Positions 44,390 to 55,179 of a stretch of 64,000 nt of DNA are shown piece by piece (position 1 is the first letter of the stretch; every line of letters begins with the position of its first letter). The DNA lies in NCBI GenBank assembly GCA_963573305.1, contig OY754339.1, forward strand, positions 73,703,376 to 73,767,375. The letters run 5' to 3'. The position numbers were made by a program, and so were the translations under genes. This DNA is from Pyrrhosoma nymphula. Taxonomy: Eukaryota; Arthropoda; Insecta; Odonata; Coenagrionidae. Under the pieces are notes generated by a model. That model was not told where the DNA came from and made no database searches. It saw only the letters and a program-made list of their open reading frames with translations.

Positions 44390-44680
44390 TTCCAGTGACT
44401 GGCGGGCGACTGTTGCCTAAACGTCGGCTGGCCACAGTGCCTGTCGGCTGGCGCCACTGAGGTTGCGCGGCAGAGGGGGAAGCTGGCGCGCCAGTAAAAC
44501 AAAAATATTTGTTCTGCTGGAACTTCCAGCTGCTGGCGCGTCCTTGGCTTGCTGGCTTCTCCAGTTACTGGCGTGAGGCGTTTACACAGTGCCAGTTGTT
44601 GGCATCCAGTGACTGGCTACCTTAACTGGCACGCCGACTGGCACCGTGTAAATCAGTCTTTACAGGGTTCGACTGATCAA
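44390..44680. repeat. CCAGT/GGCTGGC-rich subterminal repeats
   Basis: Short motifs CCAGT, ACTGGC, GGCTGGC and CTGGCGCG recur in both orientations, ending near GCACCGTGTAAATCAGTC. This looks like the subterminal region of the Harbinger element to the left. A matching opposite end could not be located. Confidence 0.45.
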
Positions 44681-45557
44681 CTTGTTTCGACGTGTCTTGG
44701 TGAAACCTCGTGTGTGGAGGTATTTTGGCTACGGAGACTCACGCGTCGCCTCTCCTCGAAATATAGCTTTCTGGTTTTGGCTGGTCAACTTCTTTTGACT
44801 TCTCGTGTATGCGATACCTAGTACTTAAAGGTGTTAGTACTTCTTACGCGGTGCAGATGTGTGTGCGGCTGTTTGATTGTGAATATCTCGCCAACGTGTT
44901 GTCTTATGTTGGTTGTTGAGCGGTTGCTGAATTGTGTTATTGAGTTTCGTTATTGGAGTAATTATTATTTTAATTCCCTACCTTTGATCAAGTTCACGGG
45001 TGAAAAAACGATGTTTTTGGAGTTTTTACTTGTCTTGGACATATTTAGTTGTAATTTATTGCTGACAGTGCCGTACAATATAGTACAGTGTGAGTGATTT
45101 TTTCAGTTAGTGTATTTGTTAAGACATCGGAGTGAAGTATCATTGACTTGCGCTAGTTTTATTGGTTTTGTTGGTCCTAATTTTCAGAATTACTGTCCTT
45201 TTTTTGCGTAACATTTCGTAGGATGTAAGTTGAACTTTAAAGGTTGAATATTTGCTTTGAATCTAGAGTGACAAATGTTTGGTAAGCGCTAATTTTATTT
45301 AAGTGTTTAATTTAAGTTTTTTTGGCAGCGATTTTCACTATTCATATACAACTGCTGTACTAGAGTAAATTTTCGTATGATATAAGTTTTAATTTCAATT
45401 TCTTTGCTCGATTTCAATTCAGAGCGAAGAATTCTTGTTCAGCCGACTTATTAGACAGTTATTAGTGTTCTCCACTAGTGAATCTAATATCCTTGCGATT
45501 TTTATAACTCTTGTGTTTGTTGTTTGTACCACGACCACGCGACATCCTCCTCAACTA
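44681..45557. other. possible promoter/5' UTR region, no gene recognised
   Basis: An AT-rich stretch precedes the candidate exon at 45558. It contains no recognised coding sequence or repeat. Confidence 0.3.
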
Positions 45558-45773
45558 TGGAGTCAATTTTTAAACTTGTACCCGCTGCAGATATCATCAC
45601 TGGGTATCATGGTGGTGCTTACAACACAGATGCACTAATGCTCAGTGCATATGCTGGATTGCGCCACAGAATTATTGTCTTGGGGGAAGTAGTTGATCGT
45701 TTGCTCTTGCAAAATTCGTGGAAACTGAGAAGAGGATTTTTTCCAGGACGTCCACCTTCCGGCATTTCCACGT
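45558..45773 (+). CDS. candidate first coding exon, unknown protein
   Basis: ATG 45558 opens MESIFKLVPAADIITGYHG and continues for about 70 codons through LRHRIIVLGEVVDRLL. It ends at TTCCAC followed by GTAAGTGAATG, a strong donor (GT at 45772). No domain was recognised and no acceptor-linked second exon was found before the inverted relic at 45965. It could be the first exon of an unrecognised gene or of an element gene. The clean donor and balanced amino-acid composition are the only support. Confidence 0.35.
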
Positions 45774-45964
45774 AAGTGAATGATACATGATGAATACCTT
45801 CCGTAAAAAAATTGTCATTTGCCTGGACTATTTTTTCTATTCTCTCCTAAATTACTTCCTCGTCCAGCTGGTCCAGACGTCAGTATGATGGAAAGTACAG
45901 GAGTTCTCTCGTTTTGAAAAACAATGCTTGCTTTACCACTAGGAGAGACACCTGTCTTAAAAAG

Positions 45965-46440
45965 TTAAAGCATTTTGGTGATGGTTTTTCCAAACCATTC
46001 CAGAGGGTTTTGTCCATTTGGTGCTGGATGTAAGGAAATAACTACCTCCCGCCCCCACATGCGGAAGTTCCTCAAATAACTTCTGTTTTCCCCCAATATC
46101 GCGAAATAAGCGTCATCCTCCCTATATAGTCCTCCACCGACCTGGATGAAATTATCTTCGATAGGCAACTCATGAAAGAACTCCTACTAATCAGCCAATA
46201 TTCTCTCAACTGATATATTATTCGTAGAAAGAGTTGTTGAGGAACCAGCCACGGAATCTATCATTTCCTGATCCGGTCCCCTAACATTAGCCACTGGCGC
46301 GGCGGAACCTGTCACGGAATCAATCACTGACTGATCCGGACCCCTATCATTAGCCGCTTGCGCGGCGGAACCGGTCACGGAATCAATCGCTGACTGATCC
46401 GGACCCTTAACATAAGCCGCTGGTGCGGCGGAACCATTCT
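45965..46440 (-). pseudogene. unknown frame with 21-aa repeats
   Basis: Three 63-bp repeats encode variants of GPDQSVIDSVTGSAA. After ERILAD two stops occur, then the same frame continues with ELPIEDNFIQVGGGLY, FAILGENRSYLRNF and NPLEWFGKTITKML. The frame starts back to back with Polinton polB. It is probably an element-encoded protein, but I do not recognise the family. Confidence 0.4.
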
Positions 46441-47214
46441 AAACCAAGAGGGAATGGAAAGCCTACATGCCAGGTCGTCAAGTTTTGCGAAACTTGCTGC
46501 CGAGTTTACAACACAGTCACTAACAGAAAAAATCATGCCTGCAATGAATTCTTTTACAAAATTTGTAAAAGTCATCATTTCGCAAATACTCTCTGCTACA
46601 TGCAACCCAAGAAACAGTGTGCAAAGTTCAACAATTCGTATGCATTCGTGTTCTACGACATTGAGTGCCGGCAGGAAGACCAAGTTGTCGAAAAAGCGGA
46701 TACATTTTTGCATGTCCCCAATCTGCTCGTTTCTCAGACAAAATGCAACAAATGCTTGGTTTATGCAGTAGTCCAGGGAGGAGATCATTTTTAATGGCGA
46801 AGACCTTGTAGCTGACTTCCTTGATAGTCTTGTCTGTCTGAGTAAGAAAGGATTCAAAGAAATAATTTGTTTGGCACATAACGCAAAAGCGTATGATAAT
46901 CACTTTCTTTTGAAATTTATGATTGAACAAAAAGGAAATGGGAGCCAGAAGTACCTTGTGTGGGGCCAAACTCATAAGCATGACATTCGGTGCGCTTAAA
47001 TTTCTTGATTCATTGAACTTTATGGCTATGTCACTATCAAAGTTGCCATCAGCTTTTGGGTTTGGGTAAAATATATGCGAGGGTTATTTCCCCCATTTTT
47101 TAAAAACAGGGCGTAATGCCAATAACGTAGGACCAATGCCTTTTGCCGAAGCATATGGGATTTCCCAAATGAATCGTGATGAAAAAAAATGAGCTGGTAC
47201 TGAACAATCGCGTG

Positions 47215-47695
47215 ATATGGCGATCTAGAGGGTGGTGGCAGTACAAAGGAAACTAACGAATGAAATTTGTAATTTATTGCAAAAAAAATAGAAATTAGAG
47301 CCACGGCGCACGGGACAACGGGGATAGGAGTGGTTACTCAACAGGTTTAAGGGATAGAAAGGAACCCAAGCTTACGCGTTGCTGGAGCCGAAGAGGCGGA
47401 CCAGGAGCTGCGTAGAGGTGACGGCGACACTTCCTCCCAACACGGGGGACACCCAGCAAGAAGCCCTGTGCCTTCTTGGGCCCTCAAAAATATATACGGG
47501 CTGACCCATTCGATTCTCCCATGGGCTCCGGAGGAACCGTTGAGTGCAACCGCAGGGCCAAGGCTTAGTCGGCCTCTCGCACTGCACGGTACAAGTGAGT
47601 ATTTGCACTTACCGAAGTGGTCGCCGCATTCGTACGCGGTTTCGTACCGCCGCCGTCTTATGCCTCCTTCGTATACGGCTCAGTACGACGAAATG
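47215..47695. mobile_element. unidentified ~470-bp insertion in polB
   Basis: The polymerase reading breaks after DEKK..GTEQSRDM (about 47214) and resumes at TVFDMKTEIRKYC (about 47700). The sequence between has no polymerase similarity and is more GC-rich. GGCGA and GACGA near its two ends may be a diverged target duplication. It includes a TATATAC sequence at 47490. A solo LTR or short non-autonomous element is likely. Confidence 0.45.
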
Positions 47696-49394
47696 TCTTC
47701 CACCGTTTTCGATATGAAAACTGAAATTCGCAAATACTGCGTTCAGGATGTTAAAATATTACGGATGGCATGCCTAAAGTTCCGGAAAATGTTCATTTCG
47801 CTGAACGATGCAGACCCCTTCCGCGAGGCTATCACGATTGTCAGTGGCTGTATGATTGTCTACAGGAAGAACCATCTTCGTGAAAAGACGATAGGCATCC
47901 TACCACCAGGTGGTTATTTCTGGGCAGAAGTGCAGTACAAAAAAGCGATTCAGTGGATCATCTTTGAAGAAGTGGAGAGGGGGATCAAAATCCAAAATGC
48001 TGCTTCTAGCCGGGAGGTTTGGTTGTTGGGCAGGAGGGTTGACGTTTTTGCCGAAATAAATGGGGAAAAAGTTGTGTTTGAATTCCATGGCTGTTTTTTC
48101 CATGGTTACCCAACTTGTTTCAGCTCACGGCACGACCCCATCCACAACAGCCGCAGTGAGACCATGCACAGTCGCTATGGAAGCACTGAAGCAAAAACGT
48201 CTATGCTAATTAAAGCCGGGTTCAAGGTTTTCGAGATGTGGGAATGCCAGTTTGCAAGAGTGCAGAGCAGGAACGAAAATATGAATACATTTGTCCATAA
48301 TCATCCACTTCTACAGAGAACGCCATTATCTCCGAGAGACGCATTTTTTGGTGGGCGTACGAATGCGGTACGCTGGTATCACAAAGTAGACGAAGCACTG
48401 GGAGAGCAAATAAAATATTTTGATGTGTGCTCCCTTCGTAAACAAATACAAGCATTATCCAATTGGCCACCCAAAGATTTATGTCGGTGATGAATGCCCG
48501 CCCCTTGAAAATCTTGAGGGCCTGGTAAAATGCACTGTTCTCCCTCCAAGAGATTTATTTCACGCTGTACTTCCTGTAAAAATGAACAAAAAACTCGTTT
48601 ACCCCCTGTGCGCCACATGTGCTAGAGAGGAGAATCAAAATGTGTGTAATCACAAAGCTGAGGAGAGACAGCTCACCGGAACCTGGGTCATCGTAGAGCT
48701 GAAGAAAGCTGTATCCAAGGGATACACACTGATTAAAATACATGAGGCATGGCATTTTCAGGTTGTACAGTATGACGCCCAGTCCGGGGAGGGGGCCTCT
48801 TCTCTATTTGCATCAATGCATATTGTATCAATGCAGAAAAATAAGTATATTGAACAGTTCAAGACAAGAGAAGGTATACAGCTTGACCGAGATGCTATAT
48901 GTAACACCCCGGGTTTAAGATCGCTCGCGAAACTAATGCTCAATAGTTTCTGGGGTAAATTTGGCCAAAGAGATGATTTTTCTAAAACCACAATTTAAAA
49001 AAAAGGGGATGAATTGTACAGTCTTCTGAACAACCCGAACGCTGAGGTGTCTCGCCTTGTGCCAGTAAATGAAGATTTTCTGTTTGCTCATTGGATGGAA
49101 CAAAGTGAAGCTATTTCTCCTTCACCAAATAGCAACGTATTCATCGCTTGCTACTCATGCACGTTTGGAACTGTACAGCTATTTAGAACAATTAAATGAG
49201 CGTGTTCTGTATTTTGACACGGATAGCATAATGTTCACCAAACTCCCGGGTGAATGGGAACCTCCAGTTGGGGATTTCCTTGGTCAGTTGACGGATGAGA
49301 TATCACCGATGGGGAAGGTGTGTTTCATTTCCGAGTTCGTGTCAGGCGGACTGAAAAACTACGCATATCGGGTGTGTTCAACCGTCAAAAAGAG

Positions 49395-49396
<2 letters not shown>

Positions 49397-49452
<56 letters not shown>
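49397..49452. repeat. (AT)n microsatellite in polB
   Basis: About 56 bp of AT repeats separate motif C from the C-terminal polB segment. It expanded inside a former coding frame. Confidence 0.9.
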
Positions 49453-49455
<3 letters not shown>

Positions 49456-49800
49456 CAAAGTTCGCGGAATTACCATCAGCTCCTCCAACGATGATGTAGT
49501 ATCTTTTCAGTCTCTAAAAGCTATGGTTGTGGACGGGTCTCCCGCCGTAGTTATCAGGAATGACAATAAAATTTCACGGTCTAAGAACCTAGAAATCGTG
49601 TCAAGGGCAGAAAGAAAGATATTTAGATTTGTGTACACCAAGAGAAAGCGTGTAGATGAATTTGACACGGTGCCATATGGCTACAAACGTCAGCGGCTAT
49701 AAATAGAAACTTAACTGCAGTGGTGCTATTAGTATCATACGGCCTAAAACTTGCATGTAATATATATATCTAGTAAAAAAAATATATAATAAAAATAAAA

Positions 49801-49852
49801 AATCCCCTTCCGTTGACTTCCACCTTGTCGCGGTGGAAGGGCTTTGGGATTC
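49801..49852. repeat. hairpin downstream of polB
   Basis: AATCCC and GGGATT enclose an inner stem CTTCCACC/GGTGGAAG (49817-49824, 49832-49839). It could be an RNA 3'-end structure; function unknown. Confidence 0.5.
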
Positions 49853-50043
49853 CCGAAAAACGGTCACGACATGTCTTTAATAATGAGAGAAGAGATAGGG
49901 ATCGTTATTTCATTGGAATCTAACTAAGAGTAGTCTCGTAGTTTTCGATGTCGTACAACTCTAATTCAACACCAGTATTAGTCCATCCGTGGGTTTCGAT
50001 ATACGTCGCAGTGTTTACCTCACCCATTAAATAAGGCGAAAGA

Positions 50044-50229
50044 GTGAAATTTTGTTACAGTCGGATAATGGACGTTAGACTGAGACACCCTTTTGGTGCT
50101 CAAATAGCGGGGCCCAGCGCATGCGGTAAGACGGTATTTACCAGTCGTATGATTAAATTCCGAAATGAAATGATTGACGTCCCTTTTGACGGCAGCAAGT
50201 TTCACAAAACTCGACGACCTGGCATGTAA
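50044..50229 (+). pseudogene. Polinton packaging ATPase, N-terminal fragment
   Basis: After ATG 50068 the frame reads MDVRLRHPFGAQIAGPSACGKT, which splits into a short lead and the Walker A loop GPSACGKT, followed by VFTSRMIKF. This matches the start of the FtsK/HerA-type ATPase of Polintons, which would drive DNA packaging. The similarity stops at about 50190, where an inverted polB piece begins. Walker B is absent. Confidence 0.65.
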
Positions 50230-50410
50230 GCTTTCCATTCCCTCTTGGTTTAAAATGATTTTCAAAGCATCCCTCACCGAAGAAAGACCGTTTACATGTC
50301 GGGCAATTTATGATCTTGCAGGGTTTACATGGAAGTGACGTGAGACACCTTGAGCATACGGATTGACACTTGTGCTCAAAGGACGTGTGGTAGCCTGCAC
50401 GGCATGACCT
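50190..50410 (-). pseudogene. Polinton polB N-terminal Cys-rich piece, inverted
   Basis: The minus strand contains a cysteine-rich segment (CSRCLTSLPCKPCKIINCP, then CKRSFFGEGC) and a block almost identical in DNA to 46436-46500 on the plus strand. It therefore supplies the N-terminal part missing from the main polB copy, but in opposite orientation. It comes from a second Polinton copy or from an inversion. Confidence 0.7.
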
Positions 50411-50519
50411 ACAATAAACGAACCCGAAAGACCCACTGATCTAAGTAATTACATAGAAGTGAATTAACTAAGTGTTTATTTGGAACAAAAGTAACTCTTT
50501 ACCTCTTGAATTATCCCTT

Positions 50520-50971
50520 GATCGAAGTCAATTCCTCCACTGCTGTTGTTGACATCTTCCTGCTATGCGTATTTTAATGTATGGTTAGCTCCGCACCAAG
50601 TTTCATCTCAATAAAACACCTTCCAGCCTAATGCACGCAATCTGTTGATTGTTCGGAGGAAAATGTGTCGTTGATCAACAACTCGCTTAGTACTTATTTT
50701 TTAATTTTCGGAATGAAAATCCCAGCCTTTTTAGCCACCTTAGCATTGTACTGGGGCTAACGTCAGGAAAATCCTCCAAATCCGACTTAAATTCATCAAG
50801 TATTTTGATAATTGTTAGTAGACTCTTTTCTTTGGTAAAACGAATGCACTTTACGGCGAATAACTCCTTGAGTAAACTCGTCAAGCACAATGGAAGATCG
50901 TCCGTGACTTTCTTTTTCGCCGAAGACGCTTCACTGTTGACACTTTCTCTCCTTTCTTTAACACATTCCAT
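50520..50971 (-). pseudogene. DDE_3-type transposase relic
   Basis: A helix-turn-helix-like N-terminus reads DFPDVSPSTMLRWLKRLGFS. In a second frame come RVVDQRHIFLRTINRLRALG and a DETWCGANHT block, in which the aspartate begins the DDE catalytic domain of IS630/Tc1-like proteins. A stop stands just before that Asp and another shortly after. Only the first catalytic Asp is covered. Confidence 0.55.
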
Positions 50972-51750
50972 GTGGCCGAAAAAATTTTTGGTGTTCCGGG
51001 TGACGGAATTTTTTTATAATTTTCAACAGATTTTGGTATTTAAAGGATGGCCTTGATATCAATGACTGCCAATAACACCCAGGAAATATTTTTTTAAACT
51101 TTTTTTCATGACCTCTCAAGATTCATCCGTCACGGCGAAACAATGTACGCATGCAACCATCACTACACAATTACCCAAAAAATACTTTTATTCTAATTGA
51201 GACAAACCCTTGCGTTCATTCTAAATATAATTTGCTTACATTAAAGAATAACTAATACTGAATGCAATCTACACTTTTTAATTGTTATATTTCATAAAAT
51301 ATCTTGTCTTTTATACACATCAAACACAAAATCTAATAAATATACATATTGGAAAGTTCCGGTAAATCGGATTCTCTACCGCAAACTTCCATTTCTTGTC
51401 CGAATAAGTGGAAGTTTGCGCTAGGAAGTCCGGATCTTTCCAAAGAAATATTCCGCGGAAGCCATAACAAGGAAGTAAACATATTATTCATCGAGGAAAA
51501 TACAAATTTTTCTTCAATTTTCAGATTCAGATAATTTGCTGCATGTAAACTTTCTCTGCATGAAAAATACAATGTTGTTTTGAAAGTAAACCATTGAAAT
51601 TGTTTCATTTTTAACGTTTTATTAAAGTTTTAAGTAAAGTACAAAGTTGAAAAATTAATAAATATAGTATTGAGAAATTGCAGTGAAAAAATATGCAACA
51701 GGATAATTTTTGCATTGACATATAAAAATACCCATTTAGTATTTCTCGAG
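50972..51750. other. unassigned, likely 3' flank of the piggyBac relic; one hairpin
   Basis: No coding similarity was recognised. CGCAAACTTCCA (51380-51391) and TGGAAGTTTGCG (51409-51420) form a perfect 12-bp stem, enclosed by weaker CCGG/CTTTCC complementarity. Because pogo interrupted the piggyBac gene, the piggyBac 3' end may lie within this stretch. Confidence 0.4.
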
Positions 51751-51752
51751 TA

Positions 51753-54700
51753 GGGGAAGGTTGCCTAATTTGGACCATTTTTTTATTTTCTTGCATATTT
51801 CCATTATTAATTATTCCACATCAAATTTTAATGCTGTATAACATACTTCACAGTTTTCCCTTTCATCTACTAGTTTTATATTTGCAATGTTTTACTCTGG
51901 AGATAAATTAAGTGGAAAAAACCGAACTAATGCTAACGGTCCAAATTGGGAAACCGGTTGCCTAATTTGGACTCACAGTTTCATTAGTTGGACCGGGTGA
52001 GGTGCCCCTAATTATTAGGGAAGCGTTTGCATTGAGGTGAGTTACATTGTATGAGTCCAAACTATCGAAAAGCAATGTAATTCACCACACTAAATACTCT
52101 TCCCTAGCCAGTAAGGTGAAGATGATTTAATCCCCGCTGAGTGCCTTTCCACCAAATCATCACCCTCACACCACTCTTCCCAGAATGCAACTAATTCCTG
52201 CCTCGCCATACCACCACCCTTCCCTTATCCTTTCCCCAACGTGTCCCACATCCAGCCTTCCCGCCCCTCCTTATTTCGAGTATAAATAACACTGAAAATG
52301 AATTCCAAATTTTGTACCTATGCCTCGAAACTAGTCGTATCATAAAAATAATGTGGACAAAAACAAAGTTCATTTATTCTTTCACTACGTAAACATTTTT
52401 GATAATAGCTAATCAATCCATAAGGTGTATAATAATGTTTAATAGTAATGAAAAATACTTTAATGAACACTTTTATTAAGCCGACTTAGGATTTGTGTTT
52501 TAGTAAAAATTTAAAATCATTTAAGTATGCAGAAATGTGCCCATAATGTAAAAAATAACACTCTTTGAAAGCACTAAATACACCAAAAATTACCATGCAA
52601 CATTATTTATTTAAAACTTATTCAAAAGCACTAAAAAGATTATTGCACCAAATTTATGTAATTGCATTACAATTGGCTAATACTTGATAAATTAAACATT
52701 TAAAATTTAAATAAAATACTTATCGACAACTGCGCTAAAGAAAATGTTCAATTTAAAAGAAGGGCACCATTTACCATCATTGTTGCCTGCCTGCATGTAA
52801 ATAAAAAAACCGCTATCTTTGCAATAGTAGAAAATCACATTTAAATTTCCATAAAAATAAAATTATTAATTACAAATTATAAAATTGAGAAATTATGAAT
52901 TAAAAGTGTCACAGCAACTGAATTAAAAGTGTAAAAACATTTTTTAAGCGCAAAAACAAACAAGTGATTAATATCATTACAAAAAGGTCTATCAGCAGTC
53001 TTTACAAAAATATTTCTTTATGCTGGGTTTCACTTTGGCACATTGTATGAACCCATGATCTGCAACTCATACACTGGATCATGTCTTCTTCCTTTACGGC
53101 GCCACACAAAACACAAAACCAGCTTGAATCACCTTCATGCTGATCGTAACTCTGTTCATCGGAAAACAAGCTTGTCTTCATCGGTTTAACCTTTTCTGTT
53201 CGTTTTTTACACTGCTCTAATTTCAGTTTGTATGGGCTGCTCGTAATTAAAACTGCACATTGTGCTTTCCCTTTTCCTCGATTAGCCAGTAATTTTGATG
53301 CTTTTGGTAGAGGGGACAATTCATTTAGAGTCTTCTGAAACTTATTACTACTGCCATCACAAGTGTCACCCTCTGAAAAGCGTTCATAGGTACGCTTGAG
53401 ACCTTTGCTAGAAGTAGGCTCATCATCCACATATTCATCGACCGCTAACGTTTCTGATGGCACGAAATGGTGATCAGAGAAAACATTTCTATCAACGGGC
53501 CAAAATCCAGCCGCACGGAAGCCACTCTCCGCTGTCCCTACAGATGCTGCTCTTCCATAAGCTTCCTTTAAGAGTCCAGATATCTGATATTGCGAGATTG
53601 TTTTTCCCACGTTTTGACGCAACCATTTCTCTTGTACTTGGTTGAAGTATGTTTGAAGGGGCGCAAAAAATGCCACAGCAAGTGGCTGCAATCGGTGGGT
53701 TGTGTGGCCTGGCAAGTGCAACATGATGATGCCATGATCTCGAGCATACTCGACTGCCTCCAGATTTCTGCTATGTGTGGTGTGACCATCTAGTAGTAGA
53801 AGTACAGGTGATTCAATACTGCAATTCACATGCCTTTTGAAATGCTTGAGCCATGATACAAACAATTCTGAATTTATGTATCCAGTGTCCGAAATCTCTA
53901 TCACTCTACCTAGTGGGGCGCCCATTTCAAGCTCCTGTGGCTTCCTTTTTCTTTTGAAAATTATCATAGGTGGTATGAAGAATCCCGCTGCATTGGCAGC
54001 ACACACTACTGTCGTGTTCACGCCCCGTTCCCCGCTCGTAATAGCTCCAACTTGGTGCTTGCCTTTTCGAGCAATAACCTTCTGAAGCCGTTTTTGCACC
54101 GTTGTAAACCCGGATTCATCAACGTTAAACACACTGCTTGTTGTTATGGCGTTCTCATCGACTGTTTTTTCAAGCAGGTTGAAAAATTTGTTGACGTTCT
54201 CCCGATTGAACCCTTTAGCTCGAGCTATTGAAGGCCCTTCTGGCTGACGGAGGGATAGCTGTGGGTTTCGTTTCATAAAGGAATAGAACCACTTTTTTCC
54301 GGCCATTTTTTTCTCCCTGTTAAAGTTGTGGGGTAATGCGTGTTTTTCTGCTATGTCGAAGGCTAGCTTTCGGATGTCTTTGATTGAATAACCAAAAAAT
54401 CTCTCCTCAAACAGGATAATGTGTCCGGTGAGAACCTTTTCCATCTCCGCAGTAAAGGTTGCTTGCCTACCGAAGGATTTAACTGTATTCGAAAAAATGT
54501 TCTTACCATCAGCGTGTCTCTTTACTGTAGCTTTAGGCACTCCATACACACGGGCACATTCTTTGAGTCCATAGTCACCGTTCTTGTATGCTGCCACAGC
54601 CAATTGCAAATGTTTTTCGTCCCATTTTCCGTACGCACCCCTTTTTTCCATCATGAAAACCTATACAGACATTCACCCAAATATGTTAGATATTTACTAT

Positions 54701-55177
54701 GGAAGTAAAATTAATATTATTAAAAAGTAATTAATTTCCCAATTGCATCATTCAATAGTCTCCTAAAATGGACCGGTCCAACTTAGGGAACACTCGGTGG
54801 TCCAACTTAGGCAACTGGTTCCTGTCATAATAATAATGGCGCCAAACGAACACACGAGGTTTCACACACATATGCAGTATATCGTAAGTAGCTAGCATAA
54901 TTCGAGTTAAAAGTGTTTCATAGAAAGAGTGATTACTTACTTTTACTTAAGACTGCAGCTTACGTACTGAGGGTAAATAATTATAGCACGAACAATCAAA
55001 TCACGCTAACGACCATCCACACCGGAAAAATGACTCCAACTCCCTGACCGTCTAGTCACGTGCCCACGATGGTATCACCACCTAGTACAGCCACGTCAAC
55101 TGCTTGATATACTCATAGGGGCGGGAATACAAATGCGGTCCAATTTAGGGAACGGTCCAATTTCGGCAACCTTCCCC
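51753..55177 (-). mobile_element. complete pogo/Tigger-type transposon
   Basis: Ends are inverted copies of GGGGAAGGTTGCC followed by near-matching AATTTGGACC, flanked by TA on both sides (51751-51752 and 55178-55179), the pogo target. Subterminal TTGCCTAA/TTGGACC motifs recur near 51950 and 54780-54820. The 3.4-kb interior has one long frame, the transposase. The insertion interrupts a piggyBac pseudogene near its 3' end. Confidence 0.9.
53002..54654 (-). CDS. pogo-family transposase with a missing catalytic Asp
   Basis: The 550-residue frame is open. A psq-type HTH lies near 10-55 (LQLAVAAYKNGDYGLKECA), a CENP-B-type HTH near 70-145 (GKKWFYSFMKRNPQLSLR), and a DDE_1 core near 170-370. The first two aspartates are in NVDESGFT and LLLDGHTTH. 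The third should be in QPLDV, but the frame reads LQPLAVAFFAPLQ, so Asp is Ala (GCT for GAT). A PHD-like finger closes the protein (WFCVLCGAVK, CMSCRSWVHTMC). It would cut and paste the element; as read it should be catalytically dead though able to bind DNA. Confidence 0.92.
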   Translation of the reverse strand: MMEKRGAYGKWDEKHLQLAVAAYKNGDYGLKECARVYGVPKATVKRHADGKNIFSNTVKSFGRQATFTAEMEKVLTGHIILFEERFFGYSIKDIRKLAFDIAEKHALPHNFNREKKMAGKKWFYSFMKRNPQLSLRQPEGPSIARAKGFNRENVNKFFNLLEKTVDENAITTSSVFNVDESGFTTVQKRLQKVIARKGKHQVGAITSGERGVNTTVVCAANAAGFFIPPMIIFKRKRKPQELEMGAPLGRVIEISDTGYINSELFVSWLKHFKRHVNCSIESPVLLLLDGHTTHSRNLEAVEYARDHGIIMLHLPGHTTHRLQPLAVAFFAPLQTYFNQVQEKWLRQNVGKTISQYQISGLLKEAYGRAASVGTAESGFRAAGFWPVDRNVFSDHHFVPSETLAVDEYVDDEPTSSKGLKRTYERFSEGDTCDGSSNKFQKTLNELSPLPKASKLLANRGKGKAQCAVLITSSPYKLKLEQCKKRTEKVKPMKTSLFSDEQSYDQHEGDSSWFCVLCGAVKEEDMIQCMSCRSWVHTMCQSETQHKEIFL

Positions 55178-55179
55178 TA

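Larger units (their letters stand above)
46438..49702 (+). pseudogene. Polinton/Maverick protein-primed DNA polymerase B
   Basis: Motifs appear in order across shifting frames: a Cys-rich N-terminal segment, Exo I FVFYDIECR, Exo II HNAKAYDNHFLLKF, polymerase motif A as YFDVCSL (damaged by a frameshift near 48435), motif B KLMLNSFWGKFGQR, and motif C LYFDTDSIMF. A C-terminal VSRAERKIF and PYGYKRQRL end follow. At least five frameshifts or stops, a ~470-bp foreign block and an AT microsatellite interrupt it. The intact enzyme replicates the linear element from a protein primer. The extreme N-terminus is replaced by the 21-aa-repeat sequence. Confidence 0.88.

Noticed and set aside
46438..49702. 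Host or free-virus DNA polymerase gene
   Set aside because: The protein-primed polB pattern, neighbouring packaging ATPase and many frameshifts indicate a decayed Polinton.
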